Assembly: GCA_035944555.1 (NCBI GenBank)
Contig: DASZAY010000023.1
Location: 124,001 to 188,000 of the forward strand
Source: CADCWK01 sp035944555
GTDB taxonomy: Bacteria; Chloroflexota; Chloroflexia; Thermomicrobiales; UBA6265
Reading direction: 5' to 3'
Length of the DNA stretch: 64,000 nucleotides
The stretch's first letter is position 1; every line of letters starts with the position of its first letter. Under the pieces are notes generated by a model. The model was not told where the DNA came from. It was given only the letters and a program-made list of their open reading frames with translations, and did no database searches. Both the position numbers and the translations under genes were made by a program. Shown piece after piece: positions 1 through 7,678 of this stretch.

Positions 1-344
1 GCCGCGGGTTCGGCGACGTGGATCCTCAGCATGAAGTTGCGGCGTGCGGCAAGGCGATGTGCCTCGACGATCGACGCCTGCTCCTCGACGACGGTCAGGA
101 AGGCGTCGATCGACGCGATCGGGACCTCGGCCAGGATGATCGCGCCAATCGGCCGGCCAATCGCCGTCGGATCGACGACGCCACGGTATCCGAGGATGAC
201 TCCCCGGTCCTCCAGTCGCCGCACCCGCTCGATCATTGCAGGACTGGATAGCCCGACACTTTCGGCCAGTGACTTCATCGTCAGACGACCGGACTCCTGA
301 AGCTCGTCGATGATCCGCTCATCCAGTGTGTCGATCCGCGGCAT
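1..344 (-). CDS. Lrp/AsnC family transcriptional regulator (partial, C-terminus cut by window edge)
   Basis: Translating the minus strand from an ATG at 344 gives an open frame to the window edge (114 residues, no stop). It opens MPRIDTLDERIIDELQESGR, followed by a winged helix-turn-helix of the AsnC type (about residues 4-62: LAESVGLSSPAMIERVRRLE), then the start of the alpha-beta RAM/AsnC ligand domain (GAIILAEVPIASIDAFLTVV). Members of this family are dimers or octamers that bind DNA in response to amino acids or other small molecules. The start has GGAG just upstream (GGAGTGGAG). The target cannot be told from the sequence because the downstream neighbour is outside the window. Family call is firm; function specific to any ligand is unknown. 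Confidence 0.88.
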   Translation of the reverse strand, partial: MPRIDTLDERIIDELQESGRLTMKSLAESVGLSSPAMIERVRRLEDRGVILGYRGVVDPTAIGRPIGAIILAEVPIASIDAFLTVVEEQASIVEAHRLAARRNFMLRIHVAEPA

Positions 345-690
345 CTCCACTCCTCCCGGGATTGGCGAAATCCGAGCGCCGCTGGCAGGACCCGGATCAC
401 CGGGCCTCGCTGAGGTTCCGATCTGGCCCGCACTGGCCATCCGGATCCGGGCGATCCGAAACACGAGATATCAGCAACGACAAGCTAGTGATTGGTTCGG
501 CTAGAGCCGGGTTCCTGACATCCTAGACACGTGCCGACGACTTGGCAACCGGCGACTGACCGGTAAACGGTTCCGCCTGTCCCGGAATACACGTCTCTCA
601 TCGACCAACTTGCGGCAACAGCAGACCCGGAACCCATCAAGGTTTCCGGGTCTCTCATGATTTTTATCCGGTCAGAGGAGTACCCCTCGA
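345..690. other. Intergenic region, no gene seen
   Basis: This stretch lies upstream of the Lrp-type gene and downstream of the NarL-type regulator, both on the minus strand. I see no credible coding frame. It should hold the promoter of the Lrp-type gene and, at its far end, the hairpin at 623-653. Confidence 0.5.
623..653 (-). terminator. Hairpin downstream of the orphan response regulator
   Basis: AGACCCGGAA (623-632) pairs with TTCCGGGTCT (644-653), 10 base pairs with a short internal loop. It sits 38 bases past the stop codon of the minus-strand regulator gene. No T-run follows on the minus strand, so termination is inferred from position and stem only. Confidence 0.45.
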
Positions 691-1419
691 TCAGACGGGC
701 TGGCCGGTCGTCTCCCCCACCGGAGAAACCGCGGCATACGGCTGGGGTCCGATCTCCGCCCAACCGCGCGTTACCGCGTAGCGCAGCGCGGCGACCCGGT
801 CGTCGACCTGCAGCTTCCGGAGAACAGACGTCATGTGATTCTTGACCGTCTGCTCGGTGATGAACAGGCGGGCGGCGATCTCCTTGTTGGAGTTGCCCAT
901 GATCAGACAGTCCAGCACCTCGAGTTCGCGGGGCGACAGGGAGACTTCGGTCTCGGTCGGCTCCGCTCCCTGGGACATCGAGCGGAACTCGGACAGGACC
1001 CGGCGCGCCAGCACCGGGCTTTCCAGGACCGCCTGATGGAGCAGATTCTCTCCGCGCAACACGGCCATGATGGATTCGAGCAACGTCGCGCCGTCGGTGT
1101 CCTTGGTCAGAAAACCAAGTGCTCCGGCACGGATGGCGGCGAACAATCGCTCCTCATCGCTGTACATGGACAGGAAGACGATCGCGATGTTGGGAGCGAG
1201 CCGTCGCAGGGCGCTGGCGATCTGGATTCCGGTGATGCCCGGAAGCTGGACATCCATCAGCACCAGGTCCGGCCGCAGGACTTCCGCCTGGTGCAGCGCC
1301 TGATGGCCACTGGATGCCTCACCGACGATGGTGATACGGCTCTCCTCCTCAAGGATCCGCCGAAGTCCCATACGGAAGAACGGATGGTCGTCGACGATCA
1401 GAATCCTGCGTTTGAACAT
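691..1419 (-). CDS. NarL/FixJ-type response regulator, orphan
   Basis: A 242-residue two-component response regulator. The receiver domain covers about residues 4-120, with the acidic pair D10/D11, the phospho-acceptor D56 (LVLMDVQLPG) and the KD lysine in FLTKDT. The C-terminal LuxR-type helix-turn-helix is at about 160-225 (LSPRELEVLDCLIMGNSNKEIA). Such proteins bind DNA as dimers when phosphorylated by a partner kinase. No histidine kinase lies beside it, so it is an orphan here and its stimulus cannot be inferred. The ATG at 1419 has AGGATCCTC upstream. It is divergent from the ketosynthase gene at 1738 and shares a 318-base intergenic region with it, so it could regulate that gene; this is only a positional suggestion. 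Confidence 0.93.
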   Translation of the reverse strand: MFKRRILIVDDHPFFRMGLRRILEEESRITIVGEASSGHQALHQAEVLRPDLVLMDVQLPGITGIQIASALRRLAPNIAIVFLSMYSDEERLFAAIRAGALGFLTKDTDGATLLESIMAVLRGENLLHQAVLESPVLARRVLSEFRSMSQGAEPTETEVSLSPRELEVLDCLIMGNSNKEIAARLFITEQTVKNHMTSVLRKLQVDDRVAALRYAVTRGWAEIGPQPYAAVSPVGETTGQPV

Positions 1420-1737
1420 GAGGATCCTCCCAGGGATCTCTGATCGTGAGCGGGTCGTTCATCCACGCCCGCGGGAGCGACGACCACTTCTTCGTGCACT
1501 GACATGCAAACCGTGTCTCACACGTCCTACTCTAGCCCGCCGGGAGGGTTGTCCTCGATCCCCCATATCTCCTAGCCTTCCCGGGTTTGTCCGCAATACC
1601 AACCGGATCCCGCCCGTTCAAGGCGAGGTAGCCGGCGTATACTGCCGCGGCAACCGGCGCTCGTCCCCGTTGCCTGGCCCTGTCTCGGACAATGGCGTCC
1701 GCCATGGCCCCCCTCAACCGTTCAGGAGGTTCTTCGC
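1420..1737. other. Divergent promoter region between regulator and ketosynthase genes
   Basis: No gene is seen here. It must contain promoters for both divergent genes. A TATACT hexamer at 1638-1643 is a possible -10 element for the plus-strand ketosynthase, but no convincing -35 box is placed 16-18 bases upstream. The ribosome site AGGAGG lies just before the GTG start at 1738. Confidence 0.45.
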
Positions 1738-3039
1738 GTGTCCACCGTCCGTTCCGTTGCCCCGTCGCCTCGTCGCGTCGTCGTGACCGGGCTCGGCGCC
1801 ATCACGGCGCTGGGTGCGAGTGTTCCCGAGACATGGGCCCGCCTCGTAGCCGGTGAAGCTGGTGTCCGCCGGCTCCCGGAGCTGGATCCGGCAGAGTACG
1901 GCTGTGTGCTCCGCTACGACATTCCCGATGGGGCGGAGCCGGCGCGATTCCTGACGGGCAAGATCGCCCGGAACACCAGCCGGTTCGCGCGGCTGGCGGT
2001 CGAGGCGGCCGGTGAGGCGCTGATCGATGCGGGCCTGGTCGGTGCTGACGACCTGGCGACGCGCCCGGACGCGGACATCGGCTCGGGCGGTGCGCTGCTC
2101 GGGACCTGTCTTGGCGGCACCTATGACGACCTGCTCCCAGCCTACGAGAGCTTCCGGGCGCGGGGAGCCAGTCGTGTTCCTCCTCACCTCCATGTCATGT
2201 TTCCTCACAACATGGCGGCCTATACCATCCAGCAGCGCTTCGGCATGGGAGGCCCATCGTCGACGGTGGTCACCGCCTGCTCGACTGGAGCCCAGGCGAT
2301 CGGTGACGCCTTCGTCGCGGTGCGTGACGGCCGTGCTGACGTGATGGTTGGCGGCGCGGTCGAGAGCCACCGCAACCCGTTCTTCATCGCGGGCTTCGCG
2401 GCCATGCGGGCGCTTGCAACCGACAGCAACGACGATCCTGGCGCGGCGGTTCGGCCGTTCGACGCCTCCCGATCCGGCTTCATCCTCGGTGAAGGGACCG
2501 GCATTCTCGTGCTGGAGGAGCGGGAACGCGCCCTCGCCCGTGGTGCCCGGATCCATGGCGAGATCGTCGGCTACGCGACGACCAACGATGCCTACCACCC
2601 GATCGCGCCGCTCCCCGACGGAACCGGGGCCGCGCGGGCCATGAGCGAGGCGCTGGCGGATGCCGGGATCGCGCCTGACCAGGTCGGACTGATCAACGCG
2701 CACGCCGCCTCTACCCCGGCGGGCGACCTGGCTGAGGCAACCGCCATCGCCAGGGTTTTCGGCGAGGCGGCGGCGTCCATCCCGGTCACCTCGTTCAAGG
2801 GCGCCTTCGGCCATTGCATGGGAGCGTCCGGCTCGATCGAGACGGTCAACACCCTCCTCGCCCTCCGGGAGGGCCTGATTCCACCCACCCGGAACTTCCG
2901 CACCCATGATCCAGATGTGCCAGTTCAGCTGGACATCGTCGCGGGCGAAGCTCGCGCTACCTCCGCCGAGTACGCAATCAAGAACGCCTTCGGGCTTGGT
3001 GGCCAGAACGCGACGCTGGTCCTGCGCCGGACAAGCTGA
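1738..3039 (+). CDS. Beta-ketoacyl-ACP synthase, FabF family (first copy)
   Basis: A 433-residue KAS II-type condensing enzyme that would extend acyl-ACP with malonyl-ACP in fatty acid or related chain synthesis. The thiolase-fold signature is complete: nucleophile C181 in VVTACSTGAQA, first histidine in INAHAASTPAGD, second in KGAFGHCMGASG, and the glycine-rich C-terminus FGLGGQNATLVL. Start is GTG with AGGAGG 10 bases upstream. It differs from the second copy at 7679 in having a longer N-terminus and a TACSTG rather than AACAAG active-site loop, so the two are paralogues, not a recent duplication. FabD lies 3.5 kb downstream, but no acyl carrier protein is in the window. A role in a specialised lipid rather than bulk fatty acids is possible. 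Confidence 0.93.
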   Translation: MSTVRSVAPSPRRVVVTGLGAITALGASVPETWARLVAGEAGVRRLPELDPAEYGCVLRYDIPDGAEPARFLTGKIARNTSRFARLAVEAAGEALIDAGLVGADDLATRPDADIGSGGALLGTCLGGTYDDLLPAYESFRARGASRVPPHLHVMFPHNMAAYTIQQRFGMGGPSSTVVTACSTGAQAIGDAFVAVRDGRADVMVGGAVESHRNPFFIAGFAAMRALATDSNDDPGAAVRPFDASRSGFILGEGTGILVLEERERALARGARIHGEIVGYATTNDAYHPIAPLPDGTGAARAMSEALADAGIAPDQVGLINAHAASTPAGDLAEATAIARVFGEAAASIPVTSFKGAFGHCMGASGSIETVNTLLALREGLIPPTRNFRTHDPDVPVQLDIVAGEARATSAEYAIKNAFGLGGQNATLVLRRTS

Positions 3040-3075
3040 CGCCTCCCGGCTTCGGCAAGCCGGAGATGCGACAGC

Positions 3076-3120
3076 ACAGGAGAGGACCTGGTCAGCATTG
3101 ACCAGGTCCTCTCCTGTTTC
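3076..3120 (+). terminator. Strong intrinsic terminator after first ketosynthase gene
   Basis: A perfect 19-base-pair stem: ACAGGAGAGGACCTGGTCA (3076-3094), loop GCAT, then its reverse complement (3099-3117), followed by TTTC. It sits between the convergent ketosynthase and HD-GYP genes and could serve both. Confidence 0.8.
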
Positions 3121-3144
3121 CCTGCTACCGGAGTTCGAGAGTCG

Positions 3145-4479
3145 TCAGACTGACGACGCGACCTGTTCCGCGCCGGCCTTTGCCGGGACGGGACCTGAGT
3201 CGATCTGGGGCCATTTGAAGGTCTCGCTCTCCGCGACGCCAAGGAAGTCAAGCATGGCCGCAACGACGACCGGGTCCCACTGAACGCCGGCTCCCTCGCT
3301 CAGAATTGCGACGGCGCGCTCCTTGGACATCGCCCCACGGTAGGATCGCTGGCTGACCATCGCGTCGTAGGAGTCAGCGACGGCGATGATCCGGGCGCCC
3401 ATCGGGATCTCCTCATTCTGGAGCCCATCGGGATACCCACCGCCATCCCATCGCTCGTGATGGTGTCGAACCATGAGATGGCCGTTGCCGTAGGACGCGA
3501 AGCGGGAGACGATACTGGCTCCGAAGACCGGGTGCTGCTTGATGAGGTTGAACTCCTCATCAGACAACCGTTCGACCTTATGGAGGATGGCCGGATCGAT
3601 GATGATCTTGCCGATGTCGTGAACCTCTCCGGCGCTTTCGATGATTGCGGCCTCTTCCGGTGCATAGCCGAGTTTGAGCGCGATGACCTTGGAGAACTCG
3701 GCAACGCGGCGCGAATGGCCTGCCGTGTAGGCATCCCGCAGCTCGAGGAGCTCGACCAGCCGGGTCAGCGCGTTATGGGTATCTGCTTCGAGTTTGGAGG
3801 CCCGCCGGGAGGAGAGGGAAACGAGGATGACCGGAGCAACGAGGATCGGGACAACCAGGGGCTCGACGACGGCGATGGTAGCTGCCACGACACCGAGCCC
3901 GAGCTGCATGGCCTCGGTTGGCAGATCGCGCCGGAGATGCGTCCTCCAGACCCGGAAGAAGTTGGCGCCCATCTGGATTGACGCGGCCCCTGAGACGAGG
4001 GCGTAGTTCACGGTGACAAGTACGATGCTTGTCAGGGCGATCGCCCCGACGGATCCCAACCCGGCTACATCTGGTCCCAGCCATGACTGGTCCTGGGTCA
4101 GAGAAAAGACAATACCAGCCGTGTAGACATGGACGACGGCCTGACTGACGTTGAAGACGATCTCAATCGGGTCAGTAGTTCGGAGCAAAACGTAGCCGAC
4201 CAGGGTCGCGACACCTATCGCCAGTCCAAGGTAAGGCAACGGAACGAGCAGGACCAGCGCGAACTGTGGCACGACCACCACGAACAATTCGACCTGGGCC
4301 CGAAGCACGATAGGGAATCTGACAGCCAGGACGGTCATCACCATCAGGATGATCGTCGAAAGCCACGGAACGTCGAAAAACGACCTCGGCATGGCGAGCG
4401 GTGGGATCACCACCAGCGCCATGCCGGTCAGGCCGCAGATCAGGATGTAGAGTCGCAATGCTGTGGGTAGCGAACTCAA
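3145..4479 (-). CDS. Membrane-bound HD-GYP domain protein, probable cyclic-di-GMP phosphodiesterase
   Basis: A 444-residue protein with a mostly hydrophobic N-terminal half (about residues 8-225, several membrane helices similar in style to MASE-type sensor regions), then a short linker and an HD-GYP domain at about 235-420. Diagnostic residues are visible: H255 (TAGHSRRVA), H287-D288 (EVHDIGK), the histidine cluster 339-341 with HERWDGGGYP (GYP equivalent at 348-350), and ADSYDAM. HD-GYP enzymes hydrolyse cyclic di-GMP, sometimes other cyclic dinucleotides. The start is a TTG at 4479 with AGGAC upstream; no better ATG is in frame. There is no GGDEF partner nearby. Substrate is inferred from the family. 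Confidence 0.9.
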   Translation of the reverse strand: MSSLPTALRLYILICGLTGMALVVIPPLAMPRSFFDVPWLSTIILMVMTVLAVRFPIVLRAQVELFVVVVPQFALVLLVPLPYLGLAIGVATLVGYVLLRTTDPIEIVFNVSQAVVHVYTAGIVFSLTQDQSWLGPDVAGLGSVGAIALTSIVLVTVNYALVSGAASIQMGANFFRVWRTHLRRDLPTEAMQLGLGVVAATIAVVEPLVVPILVAPVILVSLSSRRASKLEADTHNALTRLVELLELRDAYTAGHSRRVAEFSKVIALKLGYAPEEAAIIESAGEVHDIGKIIIDPAILHKVERLSDEEFNLIKQHPVFGASIVSRFASYGNGHLMVRHHHERWDGGGYPDGLQNEEIPMGARIIAVADSYDAMVSQRSYRGAMSKERAVAILSEGAGVQWDPVVVAAMLDFLGVAESETFKWPQIDSGPVPAKAGAEQVASSV

Positions 4480-4576
4480 TCGCCAGTCCTGACCAGTGAG
4501 ACAATGCGGCCGCTGGATGAAGCTGCGGTTCCCCCCGAGCCCTACACCCTAGGCCACGCTGTTTCCTCTACCGAGC

Positions 4577-4837
4577 CTAGTTGGTAGAAGCATACACCGA
4601 CGGGCGAACGGTGTACATCGACTTAATGCCCGCAGCACTGGTCTGATCGGCCTCGACGGAGGTCGGGTAGCAGCGCATGCACCAGCCAATGCCGGCCTCG
4701 GCCTGCTGAACGGAGGTGCCGGCCACACCGAAGGCAAACCCGGCGGTGAGGGCCACAGCGGCAGCGACGCGGCGGGAGCGCCAGACACCACCGGCCATGA
4801 TGCTCTTGATGGACTGGACCTTGGTCGTGCTGGCCAT
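4577..4837 (-). CDS. Small exported CxxC peptide of unknown function
   Basis: An 86-residue frame starting at ATG 4837, with CTGGAGA about 8 bases upstream; a longer in-frame extension exists but lacks a ribosome site. The N-terminus is basic (KSIMAGGVWRSRR), followed by a hydrophobic core (VAAAVALTAGFAFGVAG) and a likely signal-peptidase site after AEA near residue 48. The predicted mature part is only about 38 residues and starts GIGWCMRC, so it carries one CxxC pair. I do not recognise a family. It lies 97 bases upstream of the HD-GYP gene on the same strand and could be co-transcribed. A metal-binding, redox or signalling peptide are all possible; none is shown. Confidence 0.62.
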   Translation of the reverse strand: MASTTKVQSIKSIMAGGVWRSRRVAAAVALTAGFAFGVAGTSVQQAEAGIGWCMRCYPTSVEADQTSAAGIKSMYTVRPSVYASTN

Positions 4838-5409
4838 GATGTGATTCTCCAGGGATGCTAACGACACGGTAGTACTCACTACCAGGACGAGGCACGTTTG
4901 TCGCAGTCCCTGCGGAACATCCGATCGAAGCAACCATGCGAATGGTCCCGTCTTTGAACAGGCACCGTCACATCGGAGGAATCGTTGGACTGGCAAGGGT
5001 CAATGCGACACATGGTGAGAGCAACCGTCGCCAGAGGTAGTACTTTTGTACCTGGACATCAGGACCTTTGGTCACTCACGAAGCCCATTCTACACCGCGC
5101 TCCCTCGTAGTCAATAGGTCCTGATGAGCATTTCATCGAGTTATACGATTTGGATAGATTTGGAGCGAACGCGAGAATCCACCGCCAAACTCGCGACTGT
5201 AGCGTTTGCTGTATGGAATCGAACGGGTACTTTGGTCCTGCAAGGGGCTGGCCCTGTTGGCAGGCCACCTCGATCAAAGCATGCTCACTCCGCCCCGTAC
5301 CTGCCCCCGCATTACAGAGAGCCTCCGGATGCCGAACCGGGGGGCTAAGATGCTGAATGGAGAGCACGGTCCGATTGCCGATAGTTGCCAGACCGGAGGA
5401 CGCCTTACG
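4838..5409. other. Long intergenic region, lower GC than its surroundings
   Basis: No convincing gene is seen. The stretch around 5120-5170 is distinctly A+T-rich for this genome and includes TATACG at 5142-5147. ATCAGGACC (5058-5066) recurs inverted as GGTCCTGAT (5117-5125), 50 bases apart. It should contain the promoters for the divergent exported peptide and TIM-barrel genes. Confidence 0.45.
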
Positions 5410-6366
5410 ATGCCTGCCAGCCCTTACCCGGACACCTCGGTCGCTCGCACGCGCGCGTTCCTCCGGGACCGCCTAGGCCTTCCGGATGGCGACGGGCATG
5501 GCCTGCCCGATTCGCCCCATCGCTTTGCCGATGGTGGGCAGTACCGGATCGAGATCCCGTCTGTGGAGGGCCCCAATGCGCTACGGGCGATGTACGCGGC
5601 CGCGGCCGAGTTCGACGTTCCCATCCACCGTGCCAGCCAGGGCAGCGGGATCATGCTGCTGACGGACAACGAACTCGATGAGATGGCGGCGCTGGCCAGG
5701 GAGCGCGGGATCGAACTCAGCCTGTTCGTCGGGCCGCGCTCCGGCTGGGACACCGGGGCCATGAGCGTGGCGAGCGCGGGCCGGGTCGCGGCCCCGAAGA
5801 TCCGCGGCATGGATCAGCTGGTCCACGCGGTTGATGACGTCAAGCGAGCGTGCGACCACGGCATCACGAGCGTCCTTATCACCGACGAGGGATTGCTATG
5901 GGTGCTCGACGAGATGAAGCGGGTCGGTGAGCTCCCCTCGGATTTGATCCTCAAGGGATCGGTGATGATGGCAGCCAGCAACCCGGCCTCGATCCGGCTG
6001 CTGGCCGAGGCCGGGATGACGACCTACAACGTCCCCACCGATCTCTCGTTGCCTCACCTGGCCGCCATCCGCGCGGCGACGACCATTCCGCTCGATATCT
6101 ACATTGAAGTACCGGACAACATCGGTGGCTTCATCCGCCACTACGACATCGCCGAAATCGTGCGGGTCGCCGCCCCGGTTTATGTGAAGTTCGGCCTCCG
6201 AAATGCGCCGGACATCTACCCGGCGGGGACTCATTTGGAGCCGACGGCGATCGCCCTTACACGGGAGCGTGTCCGCCGGGCCCGGATCGGCCTGGATCTT
6301 TTGAAGCGACTGGCTCCGGAGTCCGTGATGTCTCCGCTTCCCGCGCCAGGCGAGGCCACGACCTGA
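5410..6366 (+). CDS. TIM-barrel protein, possibly U32-peptidase-like
   Basis: A 318-residue soluble protein. The start at ATG 5410 is preferred over earlier in-frame ATGs because GGAGGA (5395-5400) sits 9 bases before it. Alternating beta/alpha segments suggest a TIM barrel: RIEIPSVEGPNALRAM near the N-terminus, ELSLFVGPRSG, SVLITDEGLLWVLDEMKR, DLILKGSVMMAASNPAS, TTYNVPTDLSLPHLAAI, IYIEVPDNIGGF and APVYVKFGLRN. The strand pattern is like peptidase U32/TIM-barrel collagenase-type proteins, but the diagnostic U32 cysteine cluster is absent. I cannot assign a substrate. It stands alone, with a very strong terminator after it. Confidence 0.7.
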   Translation: MPASPYPDTSVARTRAFLRDRLGLPDGDGHGLPDSPHRFADGGQYRIEIPSVEGPNALRAMYAAAAEFDVPIHRASQGSGIMLLTDNELDEMAALARERGIELSLFVGPRSGWDTGAMSVASAGRVAAPKIRGMDQLVHAVDDVKRACDHGITSVLITDEGLLWVLDEMKRVGELPSDLILKGSVMMAASNPASIRLLAEAGMTTYNVPTDLSLPHLAAIRAATTIPLDIYIEVPDNIGGFIRHYDIAEIVRVAAPVYVKFGLRNAPDIYPAGTHLEPTAIALTRERVRRARIGLDLLKRLAPESVMSPLPAPGEATT

Positions 6367-6385
6367 CCCATCCTGATCCGCTGCA

Positions 6386-6431
6386 GGGTGAGACGGCTGG
6401 GGCGACGTCGCCCCAGCCGTCTCACCCTTTT
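6386..6431 (+). terminator. 42-base perfect palindrome plus T-run
   Basis: Positions 6386-6427 read as one uninterrupted 42-base palindrome (21-base arms centred on GAC/GTC at 6406/6407), then TTTT at 6428-6431. It begins 19 bases after the stop of the TIM-barrel gene. In RNA it would form a stem of about 19 pairs with a tight loop. Confidence 0.85.
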
Positions 6432-6560
6432 CGCCGGCATTGGCGTTCCGGCCGACGGCACACCATAATGCATAGATTCGGGCGATCGAAGCCGCGTTCC
6501 GGCCAGTCCCCGTCGAGCGTTTGACCCACCCGGCGCCCGTCCGGGCATGAAGGGCCACCC

Positions 6561-7520
6561 GTGCAGACAATCGAGCACCCTGGCGACGCGGTCGCCTTCG
6601 TCTTCCCCGGCCAGGGTAGCCAGCACCCCGGAATGGGGCGCGCCATCTACGACTCCTCCCCCGCCGCCCGAGCCATCTTCCAGCAGGCCGACGACATCCT
6701 CGGGCGACCGATCTCCAGCCTCTGCTTCTCCTCCCCGGCCGAGATCCTCGAGGACACCGCTAACGCCCAGCCAGCCATCCTGACCGTGTCCATCGCTACC
6801 CTCGAGGCGATCCGTGAGCGGTCGGCGGCCGATGGCGTCGCTATCTCGCCACGCGTGGTCGCCGGACATTCCCTCGGTGAATTCACGGCGATGGTCGCCG
6901 CGGGCGTGATGGACTTCGAGTCCGCCCTGAAACTCGTCCAGGAGCGCGGGATCCTGATGCGCGCCGCGGGTGAAGAGCGCCCGGGTGGCATGGCCGCCGT
7001 CATCGGCCTGGATGACGCGACGCTGTACGAACTCTGCCGCGACGCCGGTGACCACGGCATCGTCACGGTAGCCAATGACAACTGCCCCGGCCAATTGGTG
7101 ATCTCCGGGGAGATCCGGGCCCTGACCCGCGCCATGGAACTGGCGACGGCGGCGGGCGCCCGCAAGGTGCTCCGGCTTGGCGTCAGCATCGCGTCCCACT
7201 CCCCGCTGATGAGCCGCGTGTCCAGCCAGCTGGGCGACCTGATTAGCCGCGTGCCACTCCGGACGCCGCAGATCCCGATCGTCGCCAACATCACCGGGCA
7301 GGTCATCACCTCACTCGACGATATCCGGCACGAGTTGTCGACGCAGGTGGAGAAGCCCGTCAACTGGACCCGCTCCGTTGGTGAGATGGTCAATACCGGC
7401 GCGACGACCTTCGTTGAAGTGGGACCGGGGCAGGTGCTTGGTGGTCTCATCCGCCGGATCAGCAAGGACGTAAAGGTGCTGCCGGGCCAGGATCTGGTGG
7501 TTGGCAAGCCGGCCCGCTGA
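6561..7520 (+). CDS. fabD: Malonyl-CoA:ACP transacylase
   Basis: A 319-residue cytoplasmic acyltransferase that loads malonyl groups on acyl carrier protein for fatty acid synthesis. Motifs in order: FVFPGQGSQHPGMG (oxyanion-hole glutamine, residues 13-26), the nucleophile S104 in AGHSLGEF, the arginine of LVQERGILM, the catalytic histidine in SIASHSPLM, and FVEVGPGQVLGGL near the C-terminus. Length matches the family. GTG start at 6561 with AAGGG upstream. It precedes the second FabF by 158 bases, in the same direction, so the two probably act together. Confidence 0.95.
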   Translation: MQTIEHPGDAVAFVFPGQGSQHPGMGRAIYDSSPAARAIFQQADDILGRPISSLCFSSPAEILEDTANAQPAILTVSIATLEAIRERSAADGVAISPRVVAGHSLGEFTAMVAAGVMDFESALKLVQERGILMRAAGEERPGGMAAVIGLDDATLYELCRDAGDHGIVTVANDNCPGQLVISGEIRALTRAMELATAAGARKVLRLGVSIASHSPLMSRVSSQLGDLISRVPLRTPQIPIVANITGQVITSLDDIRHELSTQVEKPVNWTRSVGEMVNTGATTFVEVGPGQVLGGLIRRISKDVKVLPGQDLVVGKPAR

Positions 7521-7568
7521 CACGATCCAGTTCATCGTCCCGGTTGGCCGCCGGTCGCCCCGCGTGCG

Positions 7569-7574
7569 TACACT
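7569..7574 (+). promoter_or_regulatory. Possible -10 element before second fabF
   Basis: TACACT lies about 105 bases before the GTG start of the second fabF. No clear -35 box accompanies it, so this is a weak call. Confidence 0.25.
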
Positions 7575-7678
7575 GAGGTGTCGATCAAGCCGTGCCCGGG
7601 TCGCACAGGTCGCCACCGGCCGTGCGTGCTGTCTGCCCCATGGGCGCCCGGAGCCAGTCAGGACATGAGGTGGGTATC

